The translations under genes and the position numbers were made by a program. Under the pieces are notes generated by a model that searched no databases, was not told the origin of the DNA, and saw only the letters and a list, made by a program, of their open reading frames with translations. A stretch of 64,000 nucleotides of DNA from Apostichopus japonicus (taxonomy: Eukaryota > Echinodermata > Holothuroidea > Aspidochirotida > Stichopodidae): positions 802,001-866,000 of the forward strand of contig NC_092577.1 in the NCBI RefSeq assembly GCF_037975245.1, given 5' to 3'. This document shows, in pieces, positions 48,909 through 59,814 of this stretch. Position 1 is the stretch's first letter; each line of letters opens with the position of its first letter.

Positions 48909-50892
48909 CAGAGTTGTCAACAAGTCCCTAGCTGCAAGTCTCAAGTCAAGTCTCAAGTCTTTACCAGCAAGTCTCAAGTCAAGTCTCAAGTCACCTTGAA
49001 AATTTTGAGCGAGTCTCAAGTCAAGTCTCAAGTCTTTGGAGGTCGAGTCTCGAGTCAAGTCTCAAGTCCCTATGAGCAAGTCCCAAGTCAAGTCTCAAGT
49101 CTTTGAAGTTTGAATACAATGATGCAGGCTACGAATAATGTAACAGTGTTCCAGGAATTATGTGGTATAAATTAAACAGCCGAATAGCAAAACCGGGGCA
49201 CACGCCACGGAACAAATTACCTCAAAATTTGCTAGCCACTGTTTTATTGAAAAAGGCCAACTTTCAGCCAAACAGCAGTCCTGGATGGTATATTCAACCA
49301 AGCCAATGGTAGTTATGGTAACGCCTGTAGTCGTCGTTGGGCGCTCGTAATTCGAGCGTACACGCAGGGCCGTCTTAACGCATGGGCCCACGGGGCCCTG
49401 GCCCAGGGCCCCGCGATGTCAGGGGCCCCGCAATCACAGTAACCCCGTGTCTTAATCTGGGAGGAAAACTTATTGAATAGGCCATTATGCCTGATTGAAT
49501 TCGATACTTGACAACTTGTGACGAGAGTTGGTGAAACACTTGAGAGTTTGACATTAAATATTCAAATCTGAGTTGGCTACCCTGGAATATACAATGCCCC
49601 GAAGGCTTACACAGAGAAACTGTTACTCCGTAACTATAAGAAAGAGGAAATTGCCTCAGCCACGAAAGGCATAAAATTTGAAAACCGTGGGCAGTACCTC
49701 ACTACCAAACCTAAACAAAAGTAACCACCACTTGTGTTCAAGCTCACCTTTACACCCCATATCAAAACCACGCATTTGAAAAAAAAAAAACTTTAGAAAC
49801 ATTGGCACTTAATCTCGCAACACGCAACAATTATCCAAACTGTTTCCAAAAGAACCGATTCTAGCCTACAATAGGGCCCAAAATCTCAAAGATTTACTTG
49901 TTAACTCAAGGTACTAACGAAGAATCAGCTGACTCTCAAGGTTCACACGAAGCTCTTTTAGATGCTTTTATAGCTGCACCATGAGTCCATAAAAACGTGT
50001 GCACAGAAAATAGATGCATTTTGAGAATGAGACGCCCAGGCCGAATATAAAATATTCAAAGGCGTCTACTGATATAAGCTCCTCCTATGAAGTTTGAAAG
50101 CAGAAACCGGTCTAGTTGGTCATAAGAACCTACGCTAGTCTCTCCTACTATTAACAGTACATTCAATTCACCTAATAGGTGCAATTATGTTTCACCATGA
50201 GGAGCATGCTATAAGTTCATGTTCCTCGGGCCCTCCCTTAAAAATACTTCATGTTCTTGGCGACTACGTTGCGTTAGATAGTGTAAAACCGCCTACACCT
50301 CCCTCTCAGTTGAAAGACTCAACACAAGGGTGTTACAAATGGTAAGTCCAGTATTGTTAGGGAAGGGATGGAGGGCAACTGGAAGATTTCTCTTCTATAA
50401 TGTATTTCATTTTTTAGATATATCACGTATGTTATTCAGCTAAAGTTTTATGCTTTATGCGCGACATAGGGAGGGGGTGGTAAATGCAGGCATGTCTATG
50501 CTTGAGCGATTGTCAAGGATGTCAATTTTTCACGCAACTTTTTTCGAACTCACTTGATTGATGGGCCCCGCTCCATTGCCGGGCCCAGGGCCCGGTGATC
50601 ACTTAAGACGGCCCTGCGTACACGAAACCATAATTATTTATTATCGATATCAACTTATGAAGTTATTTAATGATTAGAAAATTGTGAAATACAAACAAGT
50701 CTCTAGTAGAAAAACCGAGTCTTTTGAAGGCAAGTCTCAAGTCAAGTCCCAAGTCTTTGCTAACTTTTTGGGCAAGTCTCAAGTCAAGTCCCAAGTCTCT
50801 GAGAGCCGAGTCTCGAGTCGAGTCTCAAGTCCTAAAATTTGCGACTCGAGTCGGACTCGAGTCCGAGTCCCTGACTTGAGTCCCCAACTCTG
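48909..50892. mobile_element. outer hAT-like element with AAGTC subterminal repeats
   Basis: Ends CAGAGTTG (48909) and CAACTCTG (to 50892), flanked by an exact 8-bp duplication ATACTGAC (48901-48908, 50893-50900). Both ends carry dense repeats of CAAGTCTCAAGTCAAGTC or GACTCGAGTC, at 48933-49105 and 50698-50875. Subterminal motif clusters like these are typical of hAT elements, where the transposase binds. Without the inner insertion the element is about 724 bp and non-autonomous. Confidence 0.88.
49365..50616. mobile_element. inner hAT-like element nested in the outer one
   Basis: The inverted ends CAGGGCCGTCTTAA (49365-49378) and TTAAGACGGCCCTG (50603-50616) are a perfect match, flanked by an exact 8-bp duplication CGTACACG (49357-49364, 50617-50624). 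GGGCCC-rich subterminal sequence follows both ends. It is 1252 bp. No open frame of useful length remains, so it is a decayed or non-autonomous copy. It inserted after the outer element, which gives their relative age. Confidence 0.92.
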
Positions 50893-51069
50893 ATACTGAC
50901 GACCCCCCCCCCCCCTCCCAACCCCCGGATAAGTTACCTCAGTCGCCCTTCTGAAAACCACCTTACCCTCATTGACACTCCCATCTGCCCACCCACGCCT
51001 AAATTCACGTGATTCACGTGACGAATTCACATGACCTACACGTTCCTTTTCTTTCGCCGACACTCCTAG

Positions 51070-51239
51070 GAAGTTACGGTGGCCGAGGAGGGCATTCAGC
51101 GGGTTTATTCCTAACCGAGGATGATGCAGTGCCCTACGGATCGCCTATCATTCCAACAGAGTTTGGTAGCCCAGGAGGCGGCCCTTCCCCGGGAAACGGT
51201 GGCGGTGTTATCATTATAATGAATGCTCTGTCAGTCGAG
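51070..51239 (+). CDS. large secreted mosaic protein, exon 2 (Gly-rich)
   Basis: 170-nt exon. The acceptor CGACACTCCTAG leads in phase 1, matching exon 1. The donor GAG|GTTTGT ends in phase 0, matching exon 3. It encodes SYGGRGGHSAGLFLTEDDAV, then YGSPIIPTEFGSPGGGPSPGNGGGVIIIMNALSVE. The alternation of glycine-rich turns with short hydrophobic strands (GGGVIIIMNALSVE) continues the beta-helix-like pattern of exon 1. The donor lacks the usual A at +3 but keeps G at +5. Confidence 0.75.
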
Positions 51240-54200
51240 GTTTGTATTGATCTATTTCATCTTTAATTATTTGTTAATTTTTTCCTTTTTTCTTCCTTCA
51301 CTGCTAACGTGCTTATATATATTTCTGTTATCGATATAATTATTAATCGATCATTTTTTAACTTGATAATTACAATTCATTTCATTCTTATTCTGGTTAT
51401 TCAGTTAGGACTATTTCAGGAACGTGTGACACTAGATGCGCATGCTCAATCATTACGTCACAAACTGTAATCATACATGAGCCAATGGTTAGGGAGATCG
51501 TTGTTACTATTTAATGAACAGGGTGTGTCTATATGCATATATGATAATACATACAGCTGCGTACAATTGCTAATACAAAGTTAATAGTGCTTGCGTATAA
51601 TATCACCGCTTCGACCAATCACATTACTGTTGTGGGGCATGCGCATTGGCATGTTAATGATTCGAGGCCGAATTGTGTTGTATCCACTTTTCCAGATTTC
51701 AGACTTATGAGCGTTTTGGCGCCATTTGGCCACCGTCTCTGCCTGCTTTTTTTAATTCATCATTTTATAACTTTTCTCAAATTTTCAAATTCTATCATAT
51801 GTTTATTAAACTAGTTTAGTCCATACAATAAAATCTTGGAGGAATGAGTTATCTCCCTGTGTAAAATAAAATACTGCAGCAAAATGAGAAGATATATTCA
51901 CAAATATAGTATTTTTGAGACATAAATATGGTGAGTGTGTCTTAATACCAACACAGATGTGGAAGGTCGCATTATTCAAATTTGCATCTACATTTTGTGT
52001 TGGGGTTTATTTTGTTTTAGATTATTCTGACCAAACCTTAAACTATCCACATATACAAAATATAGTAACGAAATAAACATACAACGATGTCAACATTTAA
52101 ACTTACCTGTTAGAGATTTACAAACAATTTAGTCCATGAAAAAAAAAAGATTGTGTACCATTTTTTAAATATTTATTATGGTTTAATTGCTTGGTTCTAC
52201 GAGGACGATTTTGGCATAGGGAACAGCCCCACATACACCACCCACCCTACTCCAACGGTTACATCTTGGTGGGGGGGGGGGAGTATGTTATTACCCCTCC
52301 AATAATTGCTAATGGATATGTAAACAAAACAATAGATACAATAATTTGTTGAGTCTGATTCAAATTATCTAAGGCAGGTCATATACAATGATCATGCAAT
52401 CATCATGCAAAAGTCATACACTTCATGCATGCCGTCTATAATAAATACTTCATCAAGTAGGAAATTTGTAATTTAGTTGCTTCCTTGGACAAATAATAGG
52501 CGAGGAGATGGGGGGGGTGGGGATAGAAGGAGGTAAATGACACAGTCACTTCGTTTTTACTTCTAGTCAAGTGTATTTGCATTCATGGAGGACTTATTTT
52601 TAACATTTCGGACACTTTTTTATGTTTGTGCAAGCGAAAAAATACTTGGAAAATAAGATATTTTTTCTTCATTTTATATGCTGATATGTTAAATTTTGAA
52701 AATAAAGTTATTTCCCCGTTGTGAATTTATAACATTATTCGTCTGATTATAGAATGAAACGTGCCGCATCAAATTACATTCATCCTGCGCATTTTACGAA
52801 ACCCGTCCAAAGAAACCAAACATCAGGGCTTATAACTGAACGGCACTATAAGCACTCAAATAGATCCCCGCAAGAAACAAATACAACTATTAACCCTCCA
52901 CCCCCCCCCTCCTCACTTACCACCCGTACCATTCAACAAACCAATTCTACAAAACCACAAATGTGTTATGTCTTGATGATCTCAGAAACATGAAGATTCT
53001 GCTGGATAAGTTTATTATATTAATTTAAATTTCACAATAATATTTATAAATGTTTAGCGCCACTACTACAGCCCTCAAATAGTCAAGGTCGTTTTACAAC
53101 CATGGGGCAAGAATACATACACTGCAGTCAATCAATCAAACATGAAGAACATGTCAGAAGTTACATTATGTCACGATGTGTATATTTTTTTCTAACAAAT
53201 ATATTAATATATATAAAAAGTATATCGCCCAACTTTGTTATGCCGACAACATATCGCGGTACTTTAAATGGGTTTTTAAGATCCGGACTTGGTTACTTCA
53301 AGTTGTTATCACCATCCATCATCGGAAGATCGTTTGCTAAGTTAGACTTTACATAACCTTTAGACCACTTCGAGAAAATGAGACAGAGGACCTAAAACAG
53401 GGTCACATTAGAGATTCGTGATTCTACTTGTGGCGTTATACAAATATTTATTCTCACCTTCATTGAGCCAAACTTATAAGTACGAATAGGTGGAAAGTGA
53501 CTGATATGGGTACGGTTAGACCCAGGGGAGGGACAGAGGGCTAGTTCTAAATTTGGTGAATGGGGGTAATAACACTCACAACAGGTTTTATGACTGTCTC
53601 GACAGTGTATATATGACAGTTAACTCTAGATCGACCCATTAGGCTTTTACGGACCTAATTCGTTTCTGTGGACCCCATGTGGACCCCATACGGATCCCCT
53701 ACGGGCCCCCTCCTCACGCACCCAAATCTGTTACAGGACTCCACAGAAGGATAGCTCTAACATTTTAATAAACACTTTTTCTTAAATCCATCAGTGGATC
53801 TCGTGGAACACACTGAGAGTTTGTAAATGAAGAGAGCAACGATAGTGCAGTTATTCTTTTACCAACTTTTAACCCTTTTTTCAATATAAATTACCCACAA
53901 TAGTTGACAAGGTGGAAAGTCACCATCAATAGAAGCAGTTAATAAAAGTTAACATTGATACGCGTCGTAAAACAAAATTCACCCTCCAATTCTTCCCCTC
54001 CCCTCTCCCAACTACTTCCATGACTCATTTTATTCCTGCGTACAGAAAGTATACTAAGGTCGAATGTGGTAACAAGGCGAGCAATACCTATTTTATGCCA
54101 TTTTGATCCAGTAACTTAATAAACTAAATTTTTATGAGCTTGGAGAATTTAAAGGCATTAAAGACTCGCCCCAAACCGCGTGCCGCCCTGTGAAAAAGTT

Positions 54201-55080
54201 AACTTTCCGTTACTTGCAAGTGAAGTTTTCTCTTGTCGCGTGACATCCTCTTAAGGGAAAAGCCCCCTTTTCAAGTTTATTGTCCTGTTTGGACCAGTTA
54301 TTTATCAAACCTGTCATTAGAACCCTGGAAGTTCAATATAGATAACAATAAAGAAAATATCGCCAGTCTGAAGCCTCATTCATCATAATAAAGACTGACA
54401 TGTCCAGTGAATACCTCCAAAAGAGATTTGAAAAAAAAACTTATCCACTTTATAAAACTAGGCTTTATTTGTTATCAGTAGTTCTTGCAAATACAGTTCG
54501 GTAGGTTTGAAGTATAGCCAAGTCAGAAATACACAAGCTGAAGAGGAATATCAATATAGGCGAGATGGGCATGATAAAGTGTTATTCCGTTTGGCGGTCA
54601 ATATAACTCTAATAATACTAGAAAAGGGAAAAGGAAATATTCCGCAGCTCAATATTATATCAATATAGGTCAAGATATGGTTGATTAGCTGTAGCTTTGT
54701 TTTTACTGGCTTATCTTCAACTACTCCAGGAAGTATTTAACATATGCAATGTTATCATAGTAGAGCTTCTTCAAGCGTTAAAGCCTTCTGTGGTAGTCTT
54801 TATGCTACTGTATCTTTCAAAAGTTTGGAATGTTTGCCTGTAGCTATTAATTTTCCTCTGTATTAAGCAATTAATGAAAATGTATTTTATTGAAGGATAT
54901 ATTTCCATAATCTTCCTCACTTTGTGTATAAGTATAATTTAAATATTCCATGGCAGAAAACAAGAGAGTTTTACAATGTTGTGACTATTTTCAATCTTAA
55001 CAACGTAGCTTTATCAGCGGCGGTTGCCTCGTCCTCTGCTGGGGCATAAATGATAGATTTTGCCGATGGTTACTTTGGTT
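51240..55080 (+). other. intron 2 of the mosaic gene, main part
   Basis: AT-rich phase-0 intron (total 51240-55505). No coding content or recognisable transposon was seen. A poly-G run lies near 52270, and CCCCAT/GGACCCC words near 53670-53710. Confidence 0.6.
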
Positions 55081-55505
55081 GATATGGTATCAGTGGTGGG
55101 ATATCCTAGTAAACTCCTTAACAAAATATTCATATCTACTATTGTTGTTTTTATATTCCAATAGATATATGCGATACTTTTTTCGGACGGAGACTTTGCA
55201 TCAGATGGTGTCAGCGGTGGGGATATTTTAGTAAACACCATAACAATGTAGCCATATCTACTATTGTCTTTTATATTCCAATAAATTAATGGGATATTTT
55301 CTGCGGACGGAGACTTTGCATCAGATGGTGTCAGCGGTGGGGATATTTTAGTAAACACCTTAACAATGTAGCCATGTTTACTATTGTGTTTTATACCGAT
55401 AGACTAATGGGAGACTTTGCATAAGATGGTGTCAGCGGTGGGGATATTGTAGTAAACACCATAACAATGTAGTCATATTTACTATTGGTTTTTATATTCC
55501 AATAG
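55081..55505 (+). repeat. tandem partial copies of the exon 3 acceptor region
   Basis: Units of about 119 bp repeat, each joining the intron end (TTTTTATATTCCAATAG) to the start of exon 3 (GGAGACTTTGCATCAGATGG). Copies are best seen from about 55150, 55270 and 55390, with a more diverged one from about 55043. Acceptor AGs persist at 55163-55164 and about 55401-55402 but one is mutated (AATAAA at about 55281). None of the copies keeps the 3' half of the exon. Confidence 0.85.
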
Positions 55506-55743
55506 ATTAATGGGATACTTTCTGCGGACGGAGACTTTGCATCAGATGGTGTCAGCGGTGGGGGAAGTGGTGGCAGCATCAACATCCAAACGAAGAAGAT
55601 TAATGGGTCTGGTCTCATTTCCGCAACCGGTGGAAGATCATCGAGTACAGGAGGTGGGGGTGGATCTGGCGGACGTATCTCCATCCGGGCACCTACGAAT
55701 ACCTTCCAAGGCAACACTAGGGCATACGGTGGATACATCACAG
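55506..55743 (+). CDS. large secreted mosaic protein, exon 3 (Gly-rich beta-helix)
   Basis: 238-nt exon between acceptor ATTCCAATAG and donor ACAG|GTAAAA, phases 0 then 1. It encodes INGILSADGDFASDG, then VSGGGSGGSINIQTKKINGS, GLISATGGRSSSTG, GGGGSGGRISIRAP and NTRAYGGYIT. Two turns of the form GGGSGGxIxI followed by a G-x-I-S-A-x-G strand show a repeat of about 27 residues, consistent with a right-handed beta-helix. It joins exon 2 to read LSVE-INGILSADG, similar to GRISADG in exon 1. Only the last of several tandem acceptor copies opens into a complete exon. Confidence 0.82.
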
Positions 55744-56055
55744 GTAAAAGTAAAACATAAATAAACAAGCAACTCAAACATCCAATAAACGGAATAGAAT
55801 GTTTATCTTAGGACGGTGACGGTTGCAAAGACTAATCGTCCGCACCCCCCCCCCTCCTTAATAAAAAGAAATGAAGAAACAATAATGTACCAGGGTAAAT
55901 TTACCATATGTAAGAAACTGCATTATATAACGGTTTTATTGTTTGAACAATATGGTAAAACAGGCTTGTATCAGGCACATTGTGTTTATGTTACAATTCC
56001 GGAAAGCTCTCATGAAGTTGTTATTGTTGTTAATGTTGTTTGTGTTTATTCATAG

Positions 56056-56282
56056 GTCAATTGGTGACCCTGTCCGACCCTGCTCCCTATTCTCCGTCTA
56101 GAATCTCATCAGGCCAATATCAATCAGTGACGTTTACGAGTGCGAAACCACTATATGCTATTTCCATCAAAGGATGTGCTTCGTATAACGAATGCAGATA
56201 CAATAAAAACAACAGACCGCAGTACGTACAGTCGTATTATTTACGAGTTGATGACGGGTCTGGTGTATACAAAGACTACAAG
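56056..56282 (+). CDS. mosaic protein, exon 4 (discoidin-like domain, N-half)
   Basis: 227-nt exon; acceptor TTTATTCATAG, donor AAG|GTAGGC, phases 1 then 0. It encodes QLVTLSDPAPYSPSRISSGQ, YQSVTFTSAKPLYAISIKGC, then YVQSYYLRVDDGSGVYKDYK. The second half matches the discoidin (F5/8 type C) pattern, in which a strand with Ile-x-Ile-x-Gly is followed by YVxSYxLxxxDDG. Two cysteines lie close together (CASYNEC), not at the usual domain-end positions. F5/8C domains generally bind glycans or phospholipids outside the cell. The ligand here is unknown. Confidence 0.8.
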
Positions 56283-57185
56283 GTAGGCTTAAAGGAGCAA
56301 TCGGGGTATCAAAATAGTGAAAATAAAACAGAAAGTGGATCTCACATCCATCTCGTTCCCGCTTCATCGCCCTCAGTTTCATCCTACCTTCGTTTCATTA
56401 CACTTTCTAATATCAAATTCCTTTCCCACTGAAGGAGGGGAGGGAGTGGAAGGATCGGAACAAGGAATACGCCAGTGGGTTTGAAGAAATCTTTTCGCCT
56501 CGTTCTTTATTCATCCAACCATATAATTATCTTTCCTTTTTTATTTAAAATAAGATATCTTCCATTAATTACTATACTTTTGAAGAGAAAAAAATGCCGA
56601 TTTTGTTTTCTTCAAATTTGCATCTTTTGTCGAATGTTGTATCGAATGCAGCCGGGTTGCGGATTTGTGGTCACTGACTATCCCCAAGCAGTGGAATCAT
56701 TATTGTGTTGATGAGAATGACAGTCTAACTCAGTCGGCAGAGCACAGGAAACATATTTCATTTTTCTTTCAAATGTTTGAAGGCTTATTAGCAGGGGGCT
56801 CGGAGCAAGGTGTGGTTGAAACGTTTTGAAAGTAGCTCCTTTTTATAAATAATAAATATCCATTTTTGGTGAAAAACGTACCACCTTTGATATTCAGTTT
56901 GTAAGTAAAAAGTGTCTTTTCTTATTCAAAAAGTACCTTCTTGTTGAAAAATTAATTAAAAATATAATTAGAAGAGTCAATTTGTCTTTCCATAAAGGAA
57001 ACAACAATGTATTTAAAAAATAGGTTTCGAGAAACCTACCCCTCCTCCCCCCCCCCCAACTGCCCCTCGAAGTATATGCGTGCCTTACCTTTTAGATTGA
57101 ACCCTCTTTCGCTGCCCTGTTTATCAGTCCGGATAGAGTTCTTGATTTAATTACAGCAATATAATTTTGAAATATCTATTCACAG

Positions 57186-57360
57186 GAAACTCCTTTAGGT
57201 CCAAGAGTGTACTTCAGCGCCAATAGCGATGGTGTTACCACGGTTACAAACTACTTTCAAGCTCCAATAACAGTAAAGAGATTACTGATTGTTCCACACT
57301 CATACTACAAATATAAATACATGGACGTAAACTTACTCGGAGTCGCTGGAGGATCCACGG
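57186..57360 (+). CDS. mosaic protein, exon 5 (discoidin-like domain, C-half)
   Basis: 175-nt exon; acceptor ATTCACAG, donor ACGG|GTAAGA, phases 0 then 1, joining exon 4 in frame. It encodes YFSANSDGVTTVTNYFQAPI, then TVKRLLIVPHSYYKYKYMDV and NLLGVAGGST. This is the C-terminal half of an F5/8 type C domain: F-x-(A/G)N-x-D, V-x-N-x-F, P-I-x-x-(R) and the final LLG. Where most family members end in LLGC, this one has LLGVAG, so the usual disulfide closing the domain is absent. Confidence 0.8.
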
Positions 57361-57679
57361 GTAAGAGGAATTGCTGCTATTTCTTGTCGATTACTTCTTG
57401 ATGAGTTCGAAATTTGAAGTGGTTTGTAAATCGAAACAAAATATGTCAAAACAATCCAACAACTAAGAACTAATTTGTATGTAAGTTAAAGAATAAGTTT
57501 CTCGATATTAGATCTCTTTAATTGACAATCTCAATGAACTAATTTATATGTAAGTTAAAGATTAAGGTTCTCGATATCAAATCTCTTTAATCGACACTCT
57601 TCAAGGACTATGTAAGCAACATCGTGACTAAAACTGACGATTTACATAAATTTTCATACATGTTTGTTAATCATTTCAG

Positions 57680-57706
57680 ATGCCTGTTGGGGAAGCGACA
57701 CAGAAG
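57680..57706 (+). CDS. possible 27-nt microexon of the mosaic gene
   Basis: A good acceptor AATCATTTCAG at 57669-57679 is followed after 27 nt by a possible donor AAG|GTACCG. Phases are 1 and 1, so it can be included or skipped without changing frame. It would add nine residues (DACWGSDTE). Reading past the donor reaches a stop at about 57853 with unremarkable sequence. RNA evidence would be needed to tell a microexon from a cryptic acceptor. Confidence 0.3.
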
Positions 57707-58299
57707 GTACCGTACATAAATCTGTTTTACTAGCACAGTTTGAACGGGAAGACATTGGGGCCAAACTTGAGAACAACTTTAACAGAGAATTTTTTTGTGT
57801 TGAAATGGCGGGGGTGATGGGGTCCAGATTAGGAATTAAAGGGCCGCGGAATTGACACATTTATGCATAAATGTCTTAAATCTGACAAATGGTTTTCGAA
57901 AGGTTCATTTACCCAACAATAGCATAAAATGTAGGAGGACAAGGATACATTTTAGGGAACAGAACTCGTTTAATTTCTTTTTCGTAAGGAAGCAAAGATG
58001 AATAGCTTTCTATTTTGTTGGGTACACCCACACAGTAAACAATTGAAAACGACTTTATCAAGTATACTGTTTTTCAATTCTGAAAGGAAGCCTAACGTTA
58101 GGCCTTTCTGCACATCACTCAACGTAACGTAGATGGAGATGATTCCCAGTTCATGCGAAATTGCATAGCTTGTCATTCACCGTTTAGCTTGCCTTGACTG
58201 AGGAAATGGTTGGTTAAACGCAAAGTCTTAATCTATAGACACAATTAAGCGCATTGTGCTTCGACTGTCATAGTGAAAGTTCTTGGAATGAGGCAATGC

Positions 58300-58660
58300 T
58301 ATTGTACTCCTTAAGAAAGAGATGGTGATACTGATAGTGATACGAATTGTACTACTAAAACTACTACTAGGCTATATGCCTAGTACTAGTAGTAGTAGGC
58401 TACTGTAGGCCTTGGCTAATCCCTGATAAGTGATAGTACCAGTAGTACGTGTTAGGCCTAGGCCAGGCTACATTGAGGCTGTAGGAGCCTAGCTAGTCTA
58501 GGCCAGCCTACTCTGGCTATTCCACAGGCGCTGTCAACGTATGTAACACAGTATCTGGTCCAGTTTTATAATTTATAAAGAAATATTGTGCTGCACACTT
58601 TGGAAGTGCCTTTGTGCTAGCCTAGTACTAGTAGTACTTATATAAAAAAGTTTGATAGTC
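58300..58660. repeat. TAGGCCTA/ACTAGTAG-rich low-complexity block
   Basis: Dense words TAGGCCTAGG, CTAGTACTAG and GTAGTAGTAG. One inverted pair is ACTACTACTAGGC and GCCTAGTACTAGTAG at about 58361-58398. Confidence 0.7.
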
Positions 58661-58835
58661 ATGTGACTGAGGCTAACAGAGTCTAACCACTAACCCAGTA
58701 GTGTGCCCTTTGCTCATGGCTTGAAGAAAACAGAACCACATGCATCATGTAACCAGGAAAAACTGAACTGTGACATTTTATGAAACATTTTATGGAACAA
58801 TTATAAACTTCTGAAGAGAAATGTTCCAAAACATT

Positions 58836-59627
58836 TCACCACACTGGAGCTTAGGAGGTTACGTGGGGACTTGATCCAGGTTTTCAAGATTACATACGTT
58901 TACAGGAGGTCTCTGTTGAAAGAGACCTAGGTATCTACATTGACTCGTCTCTGCAACCTTCCAAACATTGTCTTGAAGCTGCTAAAAGAGGTAATAGGGT
59001 TTTAGGTATGATCAAGAGGAACTTCAGTTTTCTGAAAGAGGACATCGTAGTTAGGCTTTATAAGCAGTTGGTTAGGCCTCATCTGGAGTATGCTGTGCAG
59101 GCTTGGAACCCTTATTTTGCTAAGGATAAGGAAGTACTTGAAAAGGTCCAGAGGAGGGCTACTAGGATGATTAGTTCCTTAAAGAGGGTTCCTTATTATA
59201 GGCGGTTACAACTGTTGAATCTCACCACACTGGAGCTTAGGAGGTTACGTGGGGACTTGATCCAGGTTTTCAAGATTGTGTATGGTTTCGACAATTTATC
59301 CTTTACCGACTTTTTCATGTTTGCAAACAGTAGTTGTACTAGAGGTCATTGTCTTAAACTTCAAAAGTCGCATAGTAGGATTAATATTCGGCATAACTTT
59401 TTTTCTAATAGGGTTGTGAATGAGTGGAATAGTTTGCCTGAGAAAGTTGTACTTGCAAGTAGTGTCAATGGGTTTAAGAATGCTTTGGACAAGCACTTTA
59501 AGCATTGTAATCGGGTCTGAGTGTTTGTGTCTTCAGTTTTTTTCCCTCTCTTTATAGGGTCCTTGATGGGGACTTAAGTGTCCCTCCTGATCCTTTTTTC
59601 TACTAAACTAAACTAAACTAAACTAAA
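58836..59627 (+). mobile_element. 5'-truncated CR1/L2-like LINE 3' end
   Basis: Plus-strand frame from about 58909 to the stop at 59518-59520 encodes the C-terminal end of a non-LTR reverse transcriptase: LGIYIDSSLQPSKHC, then VRPHLEYAVQAWNPYFAKD, VQRRATRMI, LNLTTLELRRLRGDLIQVFK and VVNEWNSLPEKVV. This is the usual region after the polymerase core in CR1/Jockey-like elements. The 3' end is a short (ACTAA)n tail at about 59602-59627. The upstream catalytic part is missing, so it is dead on arrival. At 58836-58891 it carries an out-of-place exact copy of its own segment 59222-59277. It lies inside an intron of the mosaic gene, in sense orientation. Confidence 0.9.
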
Positions 59628-59719
59628 ATGACATATACCATCCAAATTATAAGGAATAGCATACCTTCCCAAAAAAATATATGACTCAAAAGACTGTTTT
59701 ATTTCATTCTACGTCACAG

Positions 59720-59814
59720 TTATTCCAGAAGTTGGAGGACCAGGAACAGTATATTTGGGGTCAGAAGAGACAGGTGGTGATCTCATTATTGACAATGGAG
59801 GACAGCAAACAGCT
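59720..59814 (+). CDS. large secreted mosaic protein, exon 6
   Basis: 95-nt exon; acceptor CTACGTCACAG, donor GCT|GTAAGT (good consensus), phases 1 then 0. It encodes IPEVGGPGTVYLGSEETGGD then LIIDNGGQQTA. The GGPGTVYLG...GGDLIIDNGG pattern is again of glycine turns with short beta strands. It follows exon 5 directly or via the possible microexon, since both leave phase 1. Confidence 0.75.

Larger units (their letters stand above)
46304..51069 (+). other. intron 1 of the mosaic gene
   Basis: Phase-1 intron of 4766 nt. It holds a purine-rich minisatellite (about 46677-46770), a foldback repeat (about 48090-48442), a poly-G run near 48717-48731, and two nested hAT-like elements (48909-50892). 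Confidence 0.75.

Noticed and set aside
57664..57855. Separate small gene starting at 57664 or a long exon
   Set aside because: The frame continues past the possible microexon only as unremarkable sequence to a stop, with no domain.
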